Translations under genes and position numbers: made by a program
In this document: positions 1-11,165 of the stretch, piece after piece
How the letters are laid out: each line of letters starts with the position of its first letter
How positions within the stretch are numbered: the stretch's first letter is position 1
Origin: Sulfuricurvum sp.
GTDB lineage: Bacteria > Campylobacterota > Campylobacteria > Campylobacterales > Sulfurimonadaceae
DNA length: 44,378 nucleotides
NCBI RefSeq assembly: GCF_028688295.1
Contig: NZ_JAQTYM010000014.1
Location: 1 to 44,378 of the forward strand
Direction of reading: 5' to 3'
The notes under the pieces: model-generated
Told to the model about the DNA's origin: nothing
Seen by the model: only the letters and a program-made list of their open reading frames with translations
Database searches by the model: none

Positions 1-3000
1 TACTGAACGCTCCTTTACTCGAAGCGTTGAGTACTTCGTAGACCAATGCTCCGCCGATCGGATTGGTGACGTTGAACACTCCATTACTGGAAGTATCTTC
101 GAGAAGACCCGAGGTACTATCAGACAAGGTTGGAGCGGATACGCGAACATCGAAATTCAATGTTTGGGTAATCATTCCTCCGTTACCGTCGTCGATCATG
201 ATTATCGCACTGTCTGTACCCATATAGCCATCCGCTACCGAGTAACTCCATGCGCCGTTTGCATCGATACTCAGTGTTCCATGAGAGGCTTCGGTCGAGA
301 CAGTATAGGTGAGGACATCGCCGTCGATATCTGTTGCTCCTACTTCGCCACTAAACACTCTAACATCTTGCAAGGTGTGAGACGTTTCGCTTTGGGCTTC
401 AGGGGCATGATTAACTAATGCGGTTATTGATACGTTTGTTCCATTGGCGAATACTACCGATTCAAAAGGATTGTTGTCATCAAACGCACCAATAATTCGA
501 AGTGTATCGCTTAGTTCTTCAAAACTTTTGCCCTCTTCTTTAATGGCAATCAGTAGATCATTACCTTCTTCTTTAACCCAAAGATCGTCTCTACTGATCC
601 CCTCTTTGAAGAAAATGGTATCGTTACCTGAACGGGTCTGCCACCATTCGCCAATACCCTTATCAGTGATGGTATCATGCCCTGACCCACGACCAAAGAG
701 ATAAACATCATCACCAAACCCGCCATTTAGTGTATCATCACCTCCTGCACCGTCGATAATATCATTACCGCTTCCTGCATGGATAGTGTCATCACCTTCA
801 TTACCATTCAAAATGCGATCTTGATCATCCACGAAGGTTACGTCATCATCTTCGGGAGTAAACAATAACGCTTCAAACTCACTACTGCTAAGTATTGTTG
901 CATCACTAAAGCCAAAAAACTCAATCGTGTTAAACGGCTTATAATAGTCTTGAATACGTAATACATCATCAATAGAGTCTTTTAGGGTGATCAACAGATC
1001 AAATCCCTCATTTTTTACGATCAAATCATCCGCAGTAATCCCCTCGCCGAAATAGACGGTATCCGTACCGCCATCAACACTATATTCATGCTCTATCTTA
1101 CTCCAACGTGCCACTCCATCACTATCAGTGACATAGCCATATTGTTCTTGAACAGCCGTAGCATTGTCATAAATAGTGTCATGAGCATCTCCACGACCGA
1201 AGAAATAGGTGTCATTACCTTCGGAACCTTCAAGTGAATCATCTCCTTGACCTCCGATAAGGGTATCATTCCCCTCTGCACCGATAAGATCATCATCCCC
1301 ATCAAGTCCGAGAATAAAGTCATCCCCTTTATTTCCGATCAAGGTATCTTCATCATTGGTACCGATAAGCATACCGCCCTCACCTAATGCACTAATCGCT
1401 TCACCTTCTTCAGCAGCTTTTGCGTGCATAACATCGATTAGCGACATCACATCACCATCACCGAAAGAAATCGATTCAATCCGATTCGCACTCAAAAACC
1501 AATCTTTGATCGTTATGACATCGCTCAATTCATCAAATTGTTTTCCATCTTCTTTGAGGGCTATATAGAGATTATTATCGTTTTCAAACGAACGTACGAT
1601 AACATCATCGTATGCAATCCCTGCACCTAAAACGATATGATCATCTCCGGCACTATCAGCGCCACCAAATGCATCTTCGAAAATCATATCTTTTCCGAAA
1701 CCGCGATTGAAGAGATAGGTATCATCTCCCGCTCCACCGAAGAGAAGATCGGCGCCTTCCTCTCCGATTAGTGTATCATCTCCATCACCGGCATCTAAAG
1801 CATCATTTCCTGCTCCTCCATAAAGGGTATCATCAAATCCGAATGTACTAACTACATCGCTGCCACCGTTTGCATGGATAATATTGGCTTGATCTTTAAA
1901 TCCGTCATACACATCATCGTCTTCGCTACCCATCGCATCAAGGATATCTTGTGAGCTCCATAAGTTGCCGTCACTAAACAAGATCGTTTCGATACGATTT
2001 TCGGGGCTGTACCAGTTTTTGATTAGCAACCCGCCATCGATACTCATCTCTTTGTCGCGGATTAAAATGTCATCACTACCTTGCACCCATGTAATTCGAA
2101 GAGAATCCGGCGATATTCCTGCACCCATACGGATCGTATCTATTCCGGAATTGTCCTCAATCGTATGCATTCCACTCAGATTGACGACATCATAGATATC
2201 GTCTCCATCCCCTGCATTGATATAGTTCCCCTCTTCAAGAGAGCGGATGCTATCATCGCCATCGGTACTCATAAGAGCAATAACTTCTTCTGCCACCAAT
2301 AGGGTTCCATCCGTAAAGGCAAAACTCTCAATTCGGTTCTTCGCGGTATACCATCCGCTCAAACGAACCGAAGTTCCTTCGAGTTCGATAATTAAATCAT
2401 CTCCCTCATACGATAGATTTAACATCTCGGCGGAAATGCCCTCTGCAAATTCTATACGGTCAACCCCACCTGCATCAATGACTCTATTCGCCCCGACATA
2501 GGTACCGATCCGATAAGTATCATTACCCTCTTGTGCGTAATAAATCGTGTCACCACCATCATCCACATCAAATGTCGATCCTTCTGACACCCCTTTAACT
2601 TCACCGCCTTGAAGATTAATCATATCATTGACATTAAAAATTTCCCCGTTTGCAAATGTCAATGTTTCGATACGATGCTCAGTGCTATACCAATCGGTTA
2701 AAGTGATTTCACTCCCTTCTACCCAGATTTTCAAATCATTGTTGTCATACCAAACCTGAATATACTCAGAGGTAATACCCTCCGCAAATCGGAGAGTGTC
2801 CGTACCGTTTTGATCAAATACTATATCATTACCCATATTGCGATCGATCATGTAGGTATCATTACCTTCACCGCCATAAAGCAGATCATTACCTTCACCG
2901 CCATCAAGAGTGTCATTTCCTGCTTCACCGAAGAGTAGATCATCTCCTGCATATCCATTCACGATGTCATCGCTTTCACGTGCCATGATGATATCGCCGA

Positions 3001-6000
3001 TATCGGTTCCTTCCATCGCATCAACATCCGGAGTCCCATAGTAGATCACACCGTCTGCATCGACACGACTCAATATCTCATTTAATTCCATCGTTGAACC
3101 ATCCGCAAAACGGAACCGCTCAATCCGACCACGCTCATTAAACCAATCACTTACAGTAATGGTGTCTACAAGATCATTATCCGTTTTTCCATCTTCCAAT
3201 AGAGAGATTATGAGATTATTATCTACTTTTTGTAAATTCAGATCCTCTTTTGTAATCCCAGCACCAAATATGATCGTATCGAAACCGCCATCTTCACTAA
3301 AGAGATCATGAGAGTCTCCACGGCTATAGAGATAGGTATCGTTGCCTTCTCCTCCGCTAATCGTATCCTCTCCACTTCCACTATGCAGGGTATTGCCTCC
3401 TTCGGTTCCCAATACAGTATCATCCTCATCTGTCCCGATGAGCGAAACGATTTGATGATCACTGAGGATAGAGCCATCATTAAATACAAACGATTCGATT
3501 CGGCTGTCACTATCGTACCAATTTGCTAAAATCAATACGTCAGAAGGATCATCCGAATATTGGATAACCAAATTGGCATTCATCAACGTATTGAAACTAA
3601 ACCCATCCGCATTTGCATCGTATTGGAACTGCTGCATCAATAGATTATTTTCAGTATGGTTCATCAAATCACCGTAAAATTCAATACGAACTTTCAGATT
3701 TTCTTTGGTAATCCCCTCTCCGAAAATGATTTTATCGGTACCGTACATATCGAGGATCGCGTCACTGCCATCTCCGATATTGACGATATAAGAATCATTG
3801 CTTTCATACGTATAAACATTATCGGCACCCTCTCCTGTTGAGATGATTGTTTCTTCATTGTATCGCGCGGTTAGGAGGGTTGAACCTGATCCCATCATTA
3901 TCGTAGATTTTTCACTACCCGCAACATCAGCATACGATGATCCTGTCGAATTTATCTCTATGCGATTTTCACCACCGTTAAATTCCAAATAGCTTCGTTT
4001 GACATCTCCTAGACGGAGGCTATTATCCCCTTCTCCAAACGATCCGTAAAGCGTATCGGTGCGGGAGATCGTAATATCATTATCTCCATCACCTAGCAAA
4101 AGAGAAATAGTATCGTTATAAATGGTTTCATTACCATAGTAATAGCTACCACCATAATACTCTTCACCACCGTAATATACAACGGCAGTCGCTAGCACAT
4201 CATCATCGGTATCCACACCGACCATTTGAGTAATGATATTATCTCCATCACCTAATTCAATCGAAATATCATCCAAATCTGCACTTAGCAGGATCGAATT
4301 ATCTCCCCCACCGACACCGATATCAAGCACTCCATCTCCGTTTAAAACAGATATTTCATTATTGCCATCGCCTAGAGATAGTAAACTCTGCATCGCATAG
4401 TCATTATCACTTCCTTCTTTACCTATCATAATGGTATTTGTCCCATTACCTAGATCAAGAGTATAGTCTTGCGCTGTATCAGAGAGTGTAATCGCATTAT
4501 CGCTATCGCCTAATGCAATATTAAGATCATTAGCTTCCCTAATGACAGTCAACTCGTCAGATTGCATATATTGATCGGTAGTCTCATCGTACACCCATTC
4601 GTAATAACTATTTTCGATATCAACATCTTCAAGCTGAATAATATCGTTAAAACCATGGGCTGCATTGATTGTAACAGAATCAATATCTGCACTAAAATTG
4701 ATAGTATTATTTCCACTTCCCATTTGAACATACAGATCATCATCGCCGTTAGCCACGGTAATAGAATTATCTCCATCCCCAACGGAGATCGTACTATTTC
4801 GTTCAATCGAATCATATAGCAAATCGCGTGAGAGTTGTTCCCCAATTTCCACCACATTATTACCGTCTCCAAAACTAGCTTGAATTCCCATCCACGATGT
4901 ATCAAAATCGTTCATTGTAAATCGGTTATCCCCATTTCCCATATGCAGATAAACATTTCCCTCGCCGCCATAAAGGGCTTCATATCCATCATCAAGCTGG
5001 TCGAACGTATTATCTCCATCTCCGAAATCACCATAAAAATTTAAATATCCGTCTGAAAAATATAAAACCGAATTATTACCATCCCCTGCTGCAATATTGT
5101 CCCCAGATCCGACATCGATTATATTATTACCATTTCCTAAACGAAGGGTTGAAAAAGATTGTGTCGTATCAATGGTGTTATTGCCATCTCCTGCTAAAAG
5201 TGTATTCCTCCCATCTCCCATATTGATGACATTTTGACCATTTCCAACGTTCAGCGTCTTATTCCACCCCGTTCCAGCATCGATTTTATTGTCACCATCT
5301 CCAACTGATAACAACTCACCATCCCCACTTCCCATACTAACCGTATTATTTCCGTTGCCGATGATAACTGTATCGTTCCCTGCTTTTGCATTAATTATCA
5401 AACTATCATCAATCGATACCGTCGGATTGATGGAACGCAGATAGGTTAGATCAATCCGGTCATTTCCATCAGTACCCTCATACGTCGATATCAAGCTGCG
5501 TGGATCAATAATCATATCATCTACAAATTCGAGATTCTCGATACCGTAATCATTTAAGCCGATCTGTTTAAAGTAAATTTTATCACTGAGTTCATCAAAT
5601 GGCTTGCCGTCTTCTTTCAATCCGATAATCAGATAGTTGTTATCTGCATGAACTTCAATATCTTCTACGGTGATTTCGCTGCCGAATGCTAAAGTATCTA
5701 TTCCTGCTATATCAGTGATATGGTCAACTCCATCTCCACGATTAAAGAGGTAGGTATCATCTCCTGCAGCGCCGTGGATGGTATCATCTCCTCTCAACGC
5801 GTCGATGGTATTATCATGCTCCAGATAACGCAAGTAGTTGTTTTCATCGTCTCTAGGTTGCAGTTCGGTAATGTCAAATGTATCGAGGATGGTACCATCT
5901 TCAAATACGAAACTCTCTATCCGATTATCATCTGTATACCAATTTTTGAGAACAATTTTATCACTCAGTTCATCGAATGATTTTCCATCTTTTTTGAGCG

Positions 6001-9000
6001 CAATAATCAAATCGTCACTTTCTTCATCCGCCATCACAACAATATCATCTTCTGTGATGTCGCTACCAAACGATAGGGCATCTATGCCCGATACATCGAT
6101 AAGCGTATCAATACCATCTCCTTTTTCAAACACATAAGTATCATTGCCTGCTCCACCATTTAACGTATCATTACCCATACCACCGATTAAGATATCATTC
6201 CCAAGTCCTGTATTTATGACATCATTACCATCTCTGAGGTCCAGTGTTACATCTGTCGTAGTATCAACAAGATGTACAGTATCGGCATCGTCGGTACCTT
6301 GAGCATTGACGATATCGTTGATATCCCATCCTGTGCCATCGGAAAATTTGATATTTTCGATACGGTACTTGCTGTCAAACCAGTTTTTAAGGGTGATTTT
6401 ATCGGTGAGATCAGCGAATGCTACTCCATCCTCTTTGATCGCTATGATCAGATCGTTACTGTTGGCTGAGGCTTGAACGATAAGATCATCTGCTGTGATT
6501 CTATCACCGAAATAGAGGATATCCTCTCCTCCATCTTGCGCAACAGTATAGTTTTTGTTCCAATAGTAAGGTTGATAATTTTCAACATCGGTGATAGTAT
6601 CTATACCATCGCCACGGTTGAAAATATAGGTATCATTACCGCCACCGCCTTGGAGTATATCATTTCCGGTACCACCGTTGAGCGTATCGTTTCCGATGCC
6701 TAAAGTTATGGTATCGTTCCCTGCACCAGATGAGAGGCTCAAAGAGCTTTCGTTCCATGTCACTGTATCATTCTCATCACTGCCGATCAGAGAGAGGATC
6801 GATTCGGCACTGCTTAGTACCGTTCCATCGCTAAAAGAAAAATTCTCGATTCGACTGCCCGCACTAAACCAATCTTTTATAACGATACTGTCGCTAAGAT
6901 CATTTATCAGGGTATTCGTCTCTTTGATCGCTACACGAAGGTTATTCCCCTCTTGTCGTACAACAAGATTATTTTGGGTAATACCGTCTGTAAAGTGGAG
7001 CGTATCGTTTCCGGCACTGTCGATGATAGTATCCGATCCGTCTCCTTTGGTAAATACATACGTATCATCTCCCTCTCCGCCACTTTGTGTATCGTTACCT
7101 ACTCCGCCAATCAATGTATCGTTACCGAGTCCGGTATTGATAATGTCGTTTCCGCTATCTCCGTATACAATATCATCTGCCGTACCGGTAGAGATATAAT
7201 CATCTCCTCCTAGCAAATGAATATCGATTGGCAGCGTCATATCAATCGGACGAATGATATCATCCGTTTCAGTTGCCTGTGTGGCGATAATATCGTTAAC
7301 ATTCCATACGGTTTTATCAGCAAAAGAAAAATTCTCTATACGACTATTAGCATCAAACCAGTTTTTGAGAGTGATTTTATCGCCGAGTTCCTCGAAACTT
7401 TTTCCCTCTTCTTTGAGTGCAATAATTAAATCTTTTCCGTTTGAGGCTACTTTCGTTTGGATATCGTTTGCTACAATCCCCTCTCCAAATATAAGAGTAT
7501 CATTGCCAGCATTACGTGTTAGAGTATAAGATGAGTTCCAATAGTAAGGAGCATAACGATCTTCATCGAGTATCGTATCGGCTCCGTCACCGCGATTGAA
7601 GATATAGGTATCATTTCCGGTACTTCCACTGATGGCATCATCGCCTTCTCCTCCGATTAGTGTATCGTTTCCGCTTCCTGCATTGATAGTATCATCACCC
7701 TCACCGCCATTCAGTGAATCATTACCCTGTCCTATTGTGATCGTATCGTTTCCAGAACCAAGATCAAGTGTTGTATCTGCATTGGTATCGATCAAGCGTA
7801 ACGTATCAGCTTCATCCGTCCCCTGATGAGCTAAGATTGCATTAACATCCCAAGTTGATCCGTCACTAAAGGTAAATGTCTCGATACGATTATCAGCATT
7901 AAACCAACCGCTAATCGTTAATTTATCGCTGAGTGTACTAAATGTTTTTCCATCTTCTTTTATTGCGATAATCAAATCGTTACTTGCAGGAGAGACTTTA
8001 ATCATGATGTCATTTGCTGTAATACCCTCACCAAATTGCAATGTATCCCCGTTGATCGAACCATAATCTCTGATCGTTTTTAACCCCGTCCCGCGATCAA
8101 AGGTATAAATATCATCTTTTAATAACCCATCAGCGATCAACTGGATCGTAGCAAAGTCGAGTGTTTTATCATCCAATATAAAACTTTCGATTTTTCCGCT
8201 ATTCATTCCACTATTGATTACTATAGACCCGCTTTCCATCTCAGGGTCAATGGCATCTTTTATTGTAATAACCATATCATTACCGACTTTTCCTACACGG
8301 ATATCTTCAAATCGTATTCCGCGAAGCTCCAAAATATCCGGTGTATATCCAACATTACCACCATCAATGATCGTATCGTGTCCATCTCCATAGTTGTAGA
8401 TATACGTGCTATTACGTGCTGTACCGACGAGAGTATCATTTCCTGTACCGCCGATGAGGACATCATGACCGTAACTGCCATCATCGCTATTTGTAGTATT
8501 GGCATAAAGCGTGTCATCACCTTCATCCCCATAAAGAATATCACTTCCTCCTTCTCCATAGATGATATCATTTCCTGCTCCACCGTGGAGCTCCTCGTGA
8601 CCGGTAGCATTACTGTAAACATTAGAGGCGGATTTTCCGTAAATGATGTCATTTCCTTCTCCACCGTACACGGTTCCCGAATCAGAAGCATAGAGAGTAT
8701 GATTCTCGCTACCCCCCTCTACGGTTCCTGCATAGCTACCGCTAATAACACCGTTGGCTTCTACAGCATAGGTCACTCCGTTGGTGCTAAGGAGGCTTTT
8801 AAATGTACTATCACTTAAGAGTGCCGTATCGAGATTGGATAGCGTCTCCAATCCGTCACGATGGATCAGAGTTGCGAGGAGATTGGAGGCGGTTGTTTTA
8901 TCCTCACTCGTTCCTGAAGTGAGGGTTTCGTTCAATCTACCAAAGAGCCCTGCATAATCAAATGAGCCATTGGTGACGTCATACGCCTCTTTCCCGTAGA

Positions 9001-11164
9001 GTTGTTGTACGAGGAGAGTCGCGAGTACGGTATCGGTGAGGGTGTTGATAGCATTAGTCATGTAATTCGACATCTCAGTACCGATGACATCAGAAGTCGT
9101 TTTACCATCCACATTCATAGTGAAGTTTTGTCCCCAGAACGATTCTAAAATCGCAACATCACGTGCGTAGGCAAAAATACGGTGACGCATAATCGGTTGA
9201 GGAGAATTGTAATTATGGTTGGTAATGTATTGCTCACCCCGCGTTGTAGTAGCAGAGATATTATCGGTATGTGTCCACAGAGCGAGGATGTTTTTAACGT
9301 CTCCTAAGAGTGAATCATAGGTTGCGGTGGTGGATTTGGTGAGGAGTGCTGTAACGGCGGATTCTAGTGCCGTGTTCTCATTCATCGCCACGGATAGGTT
9401 CTCTGCTCTGCCTGCTCCACGGAAATCAGGGAGTGCGGCAACAGTGTCTTTTATGGTTATGTTGGTATCACGTGCAGTGTCTTGTGCATTGGTCATAAAC
9501 CACACGTCGTTGATGGTTTGGGTAGTACCGTCGGTAGTAGTAAAGCTAGAGGTTTGATTGATAGCGTTTCGCTCTTCGATGGTATCGGTGTTGGTGGAAT
9601 AGTTGAGATTGATAGACGCAACCCCGAGTTCGCTCAGGGTATGGAGTTCTCCTGTGTCGGTTACTCCGTCACTGTTAGCGTCTTGCCAGAGGCTTAGGGT
9701 ATTGTAGATATTATCTTTGGCATCTATCACTCCGTCTTTGTTCTCATCGTATTCTCTCAGTGCCTCGAAACCGTTAGCGGCTTTGGTTCCGTTTTTTAGG
9801 ATCGTGTTGTTTCCGAAAAGTTCGCTTCCGTTGTTGATCTTACCGTCTTTGTTTTTATCGAAGACCAATAGAGCGTCGGTACTTTGCACCCATCCTGTAC
9901 GTTGTCTCACTCCGTCGTTATCGAGATCGAAGTAGGTGGAGGTTTCGGAGACAAATGTTGAAGTTACACCATCCCCGTTTAGATCGAGGACTAGAGGGGA
10001 TGGAAAATCGGGTTTTGGGGTTGGTTTCGGGCGAGGTTCATCTCCTAAATATATCCCTAAATCTCCATTTACAAACTTTTGGATGGTGAGGATTTCGCCG
10101 CTCTCTTTTGTAAATGTCAGGGTTCCATTATTGAGGGTGTAGGTTCCTCCGTTTCCTTCGTATACCCCTTTCTCTCCTTCTTTGCTTTTTCCTCCGGTTA
10201 GAATTCCCCCTTCGAAGGCGACTCGTCCGCTGCCGTCGGAATCCATGAGGGTGTCACCGTTACCGGAGATGTAGGTGTCGAAGCCGTCTCCACCATAGAG
10301 GTAGTCGGTGAAGGCGTCGACTTTATCACTATAACCTCCAAACAGAGTATCGTTTCCTTTACCTCCTTCTAAAGTATCGCTTCCACCCATCCCGTAAAGA
10401 GTATCTTTACCTCCACCACCTATAAGTAAATTATTAATTTCTCCACCGATTATAACATCATCTATTGAACCGTTGATCGTTGCAAATTTTCGACCTTCAA
10501 TTGCCATAAGTGCTAATTCATACGCTGGATTACCAATACCATCGATCACATCAATATCATGAGGACTATTAACTCTCGAATAGCCTCTGACCCAACTACT
10601 CTCGCTTGTGAAATTGGAAATACCGTGTCCCAATGCAGCAGTCAAATTTTCATCTTGCAGCATATACGTTTTACCTATCATTTTACTTCTTGGAAAAACG
10701 CTAACGGGATCGTTCATCGTGACATAGTTGGTTATATTGTCATACGAACCGCCTGAAAACTCATTTCCTATACCGTATGCATTGTATGTCAATGTCTCAA
10801 ATCCAGTGTTTGCTCCAAAATATTGTGCCAATGCCCCGCCCAGAGAATGTCCTACAATCGTCGTATTACTTGTGGTTAAGCCAAATTGATTTATCCATTG
10901 AGATAGTTTCACACCTGCAGGCGTAAACTGATCTGCGAGACCTTCCAAATAAGTTGATACTCCCATTTGGAGGTCAGTAATAGCATCTGCGACAGAAGCT
11001 GTTCCTCTAAAAGCAACAATTGTACGATTTCCAATTTGCAGTAATGCCATTTGCAAATCGGTTGTTGGATCTGTATAAAAAGCTAGTACATTACCTCCTA
11101 CTGCCAAATCACTATAAACTTGACTTGCTATTTGCGCCCCTTGCAATGCTGTTATAGATGCCAT
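1..11164 (-). CDS. Giant T1SS-type lipase-RTX-cadherin-like protein, 3' end outside window
   Basis: Open from the ATG at 11164 to the left edge: 3721 codons with no stop. Residues 1-235 look like a class 3 lipase: FRGT at 52-55, the nucleophile elbow GHSLGG at 105-110 (Ser107), and likely Asp152 (NDPVSVF) and His180 (GHGISNF) completing the triad. RTX nonapeptides follow at about 238-310, then a proline-rich linker and an EF-hand-like module at about 390-540 (DLNGDG, DLDNDG, DKNKDG, DENKDG, DANSDG). The rest is RTX blocks alternating with about 14 copies of the haemolysin-related W[FY]..-[NS]RIE-[FL].F.DG unit, a divergent GDGDN-rich tract at about 1920-2400, and cadherin/VCBS-like sequence from about residue 3583 (ATDIDGDVLTYTV). 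AAGGAG lies 9 nt upstream and the previous stop is 1 nt before the ATG. No Sec signal is visible, as expected for T1SS export. Possible roles are secreted phospholipase or lipase toxin, or a giant surface adhesin with an enzyme head. Confidence 0.93.
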   Translation of the reverse strand, partial: MASITALQGAQIASQVYSDLAVGGNVLAFYTDPTTDLQMALLQIGNRTIVAFRGTASVADAITDLQMGVSTYLEGLADQFTPAGVKLSQWINQFGLTTSNTTIVGHSLGGALAQYFGANTGFETLTYNAYGIGNEFSGGSYDNITNYVTMNDPVSVFPRSKMIGKTYMLQDENLTAALGHGISNFTSESSWVRGYSRVNSPHDIDVIDGIGNPAYELALMAIEGRKFATINGSIDDVIIGGEINNLLIGGGGKDTLYGMGGSDTLEGGKGNDTLFGGYSDKVDAFTDYLYGGDGFDTYISGNGDTLMDSDGSGRVAFEGGILTGGKSKEGEKGVYEGNGGTYTLNNGTLTFTKESGEILTIQKFVNGDLGIYLGDEPRPKPTPKPDFPSPLVLDLNGDGVTSTFVSETSTYFDLDNDGVRQRTGWVQSTDALLVFDKNKDGKINNGSELFGNNTILKNGTKAANGFEALREYDENKDGVIDAKDNIYNTLSLWQDANSDGVTDTGELHTLSELGVASINLNYSTNTDTIEERNAINQTSSFTTTDGTTQTINDVWFMTNAQDTARDTNITIKDTVAALPDFRGAGRAENLSVAMNENTALESAVTALLTKSTTATYDSLLGDVKNILALWTHTDNISATTTRGEQYITNHNYNSPQPIMRHRIFAYARDVAILESFWGQNFTMNVDGKTTSDVIGTEMSNYMTNAINTLTDTVLATLLVQQLYGKEAYDVTNGSFDYAGLFGRLNETLTSGTSEDKTTASNLLATLIHRDGLETLSNLDTALLSDSTFKSLLSTNGVTYAVEANGVISGSYAGTVEGGSENHTLYASDSGTVYGGEGNDIIYGKSASNVYSNATGHEELHGGAGNDIIYGEGGSDILYGDEGDDTLYANTTNSDDGSYGHDVLIGGTGNDTLVGTARNSTYIYNYGDGHDTIIDGGNVGYTPDILELRGIRFEDIRVGKVGNDMVITIKDAIDPEMESGSIVINSGMNSGKIESFILDDKTLDFATIQLIADGLLKDDIYTFDRGTGLKTIRDYGSINGDTLQFGEGITANDIMIKVSPASNDLIIAIKEDGKTFSTLSDKLTISGWFNADNRIETFTFSDGSTWDVNAILAHQGTDEADTLRLIDTNADTTLDLGSGNDTITIGQGNDSLNGGEGDDTINAGSGNDTLIGGEGDDAISGSTGNDTYIFNRGDGADTILDEDRYAPYYWNSSYTLTRNAGNDTLIFGEGIVANDIQTKVASNGKDLIIALKEEGKSFEELGDKITLKNWFDANSRIENFSFADKTVWNVNDIIATQATETDDIIRPIDMTLPIDIHLLGGDDYISTGTADDIVYGDSGNDIINTGLGNDTLIGGVGNDTQSGGEGDDTYVFTKGDGSDTIIDSAGNDTLHFTDGITQNNLVVRQEGNNLRVAIKETNTLINDLSDSIVIKDWFSAGSRIENFSFSDGTVLSSAESILSLIGSDENDTVTWNESSLSLSSGAGNDTITLGIGNDTLNGGTGNDILQGGGGNDTYIFNRGDGIDTITDVENYQPYYWNKNYTVAQDGGEDILYFGDRITADDLIVQASANSNDLIIAIKEDGVAFADLTDKITLKNWFDSKYRIENIKFSDGTGWDINDIVNAQGTDDADTVHLVDTTTDVTLDLRDGNDVINTGLGNDILIGGMGNDTLNGGAGNDTYVFEKGDGIDTLIDVSGIDALSFGSDITEDDIVVMADEESDDLIIALKKDGKSFDELSDKIVLKNWYTDDNRIESFVFEDGTILDTFDITELQPRDDENNYLRYLEHDNTIDALRGDDTIHGAAGDDTYLFNRGDGVDHITDIAGIDTLAFGSEITVEDIEVHADNNYLIIGLKEDGKPFDELSDKIYFKQIGLNDYGIENLEFVDDMIIDPRSLISTYEGTDGNDRIDLTYLRSINPTVSIDDSLIINAKAGNDTVIIGNGNNTVSMGSGDGELLSVGDGDNKIDAGTGWNKTLNVGNGQNVINMGDGRNTLLAGDGNNTIDTTQSFSTLRLGNGNNIIDVGSGDNIAAGDGNNSVLYFSDGYLNFYGDFGDGDNTFDQLDDGYEALYGGEGNVYLHMGNGDNRFTMNDFDTSWMGIQASFGDGNNVVEIGEQLSRDLLYDSIERNSTISVGDGDNSITVANGDDDLYVQMGSGNNTINFSADIDSVTINAAHGFNDIIQLEDVDIENSYYEWVYDETTDQYMQSDELTVIREANDLNIALGDSDNAITLSDTAQDYTLDLGNGTNTIMIGKEGSDNDYAMQSLLSLGDGNNEISVLNGDGVLDIGVGGGDNSILLSADLDDISIELGDGDNIITQMVGVDTDDDVLATAVVYYGGEEYYGGSYYYGNETIYNDTISLLLGDGDNDITISRTDTLYGSFGEGDNSLRLGDVKRSYLEFNGGENRIEINSTGSSYADVAGSEKSTIMMGSGSTLLTARYNEETIISTGEGADNVYTYESNDSYIVNIGDGSDAILDMYGTDKIIFGEGITKENLKVRIEFYGDLMNHTENNLLMQQFQYDANADGFSFNTLMNANLVIQYSDDPSDVLILANWYDSDSRIESFVFNDGSILSDHQIVSLIGTDEDDTVLGTEGGNTLHSGSGEDTISGGEGNDTYLYSRGDSHDLFSEDGGFDTIIFGAGITKEDLNLQKVDNNLIISLLEDGKTDNDLVDTITVSDWFNERGRIERFRFADGSTMELNEILSRVDADGVIYYGTPDVDAMEGTDIGDIIMARESDDIVNGYAGDDLLFGEAGNDTLDGGEGNDLLYGGEGNDTYMIDRNMGNDIVFDQNGTDTLRFAEGITSEYIQVWYDNNDLKIWVEGSEITLTDWYSTEHRIETLTFANGEIFNVNDMINLQGGEVKGVSEGSTFDVDDGGDTIYYAQEGNDTYRIGTYVGANRVIDAGGVDRIEFAEGISAEMLNLSYEGDDLIIELEGTSVRLSGWYTAKNRIESFAFTDGTLLVAEEVIALMSTDGDDSIRSLEEGNYINAGDGDDIYDVVNLSGMHTIEDNSGIDTIRMGAGISPDSLRITWVQGSDDILIRDKEMSIDGGLLIKNWYSPENRIETILFSDGNLWSSQDILDAMGSEDDDVYDGFKDQANIIHANGGSDVVSTFGFDDTLYGGAGNDALDAGDGDDTLIGEEGADLLFGGAGDDTYLFNRGFGKDMIFEDAFGGADSAGDDHIVLGAGIAYDDVIVRSFENDNNLYIALKEDGKQFDELSDVITIKDWFLSANRIESISFGDGDVMSLIDVMHAKAAEEGEAISALGEGGMLIGTNDEDTLIGNKGDDFILGLDGDDDLIGAEGNDTLIGGQGDDSLEGSEGNDTYFFGRGDAHDTIYDNATAVQEQYGYVTDSDGVARWSKIEHEYSVDGGTDTVYFGEGITADDLIVKNEGFDLLITLKDSIDDVLRIQDYYKPFNTIEFFGFSDATILSSSEFEALLFTPEDDDVTFVDDQDRILNGNEGDDTIHAGSGNDIIDGAGGDDTLNGGFGDDVYLFGRGSGHDTITDKGIGEWWQTRSGNDTIFFKEGISRDDLWVKEEGNDLLIAIKEEGKSFEELSDTLRIIGAFDDNNPFESVVFANGTNVSITALVNHAPEAQSETSHTLQDVRVFSGEVGATDIDGDVLTYTVSTEASHGTLSIDANGAWSYSVADGYMGTDSAIIMIDDGNGGMITQTLNFDVRVSAPTLSDSTSGLLEDTSSNGVFNVTNPIGGALVYEVLNASSKGAFS
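3955..5400 (-). repeat. Divergent beta-roll tract of GDGDN/GNGNN units within the giant RTX gene
   Basis: This segment encodes about two dozen units of roughly 9-10 residues built on G-[DNS]-G-[DN]-N-x-[ILV], for example VGDGDNKIDAG, MGDGRNTLLAG and LGNGNNIIDVG. They replace the usual GGxGxDxLx nonapeptides found on either side. The units keep the period and glycine/aspartate spacing of a calcium beta-roll, but have asparagine at the position usually taken by aspartate. Haemolysin-related W[FY]..RIE units, which recur throughout the rest of the protein, are missing across this tract. It was seen by translating the minus strand; the structural reading is inferred. Confidence 0.7.
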
Positions 11165-11165
11165 C

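Noticed and set aside
600-8700. Regular short DNA repeats resembling a CRISPR or satellite array
   Set aside because: The period follows RTX nonapeptide codons, units are degenerate, and there are no unique spacers between identical repeats.
164-10756. Many plus-strand open frames of 60-170 codons opposite the giant RTX gene
   Set aside because: They are antisense shadows of RTX repeats, rich in Ser/Ile/Pro with no RBS; the minus strand has one uninterrupted coherent frame.
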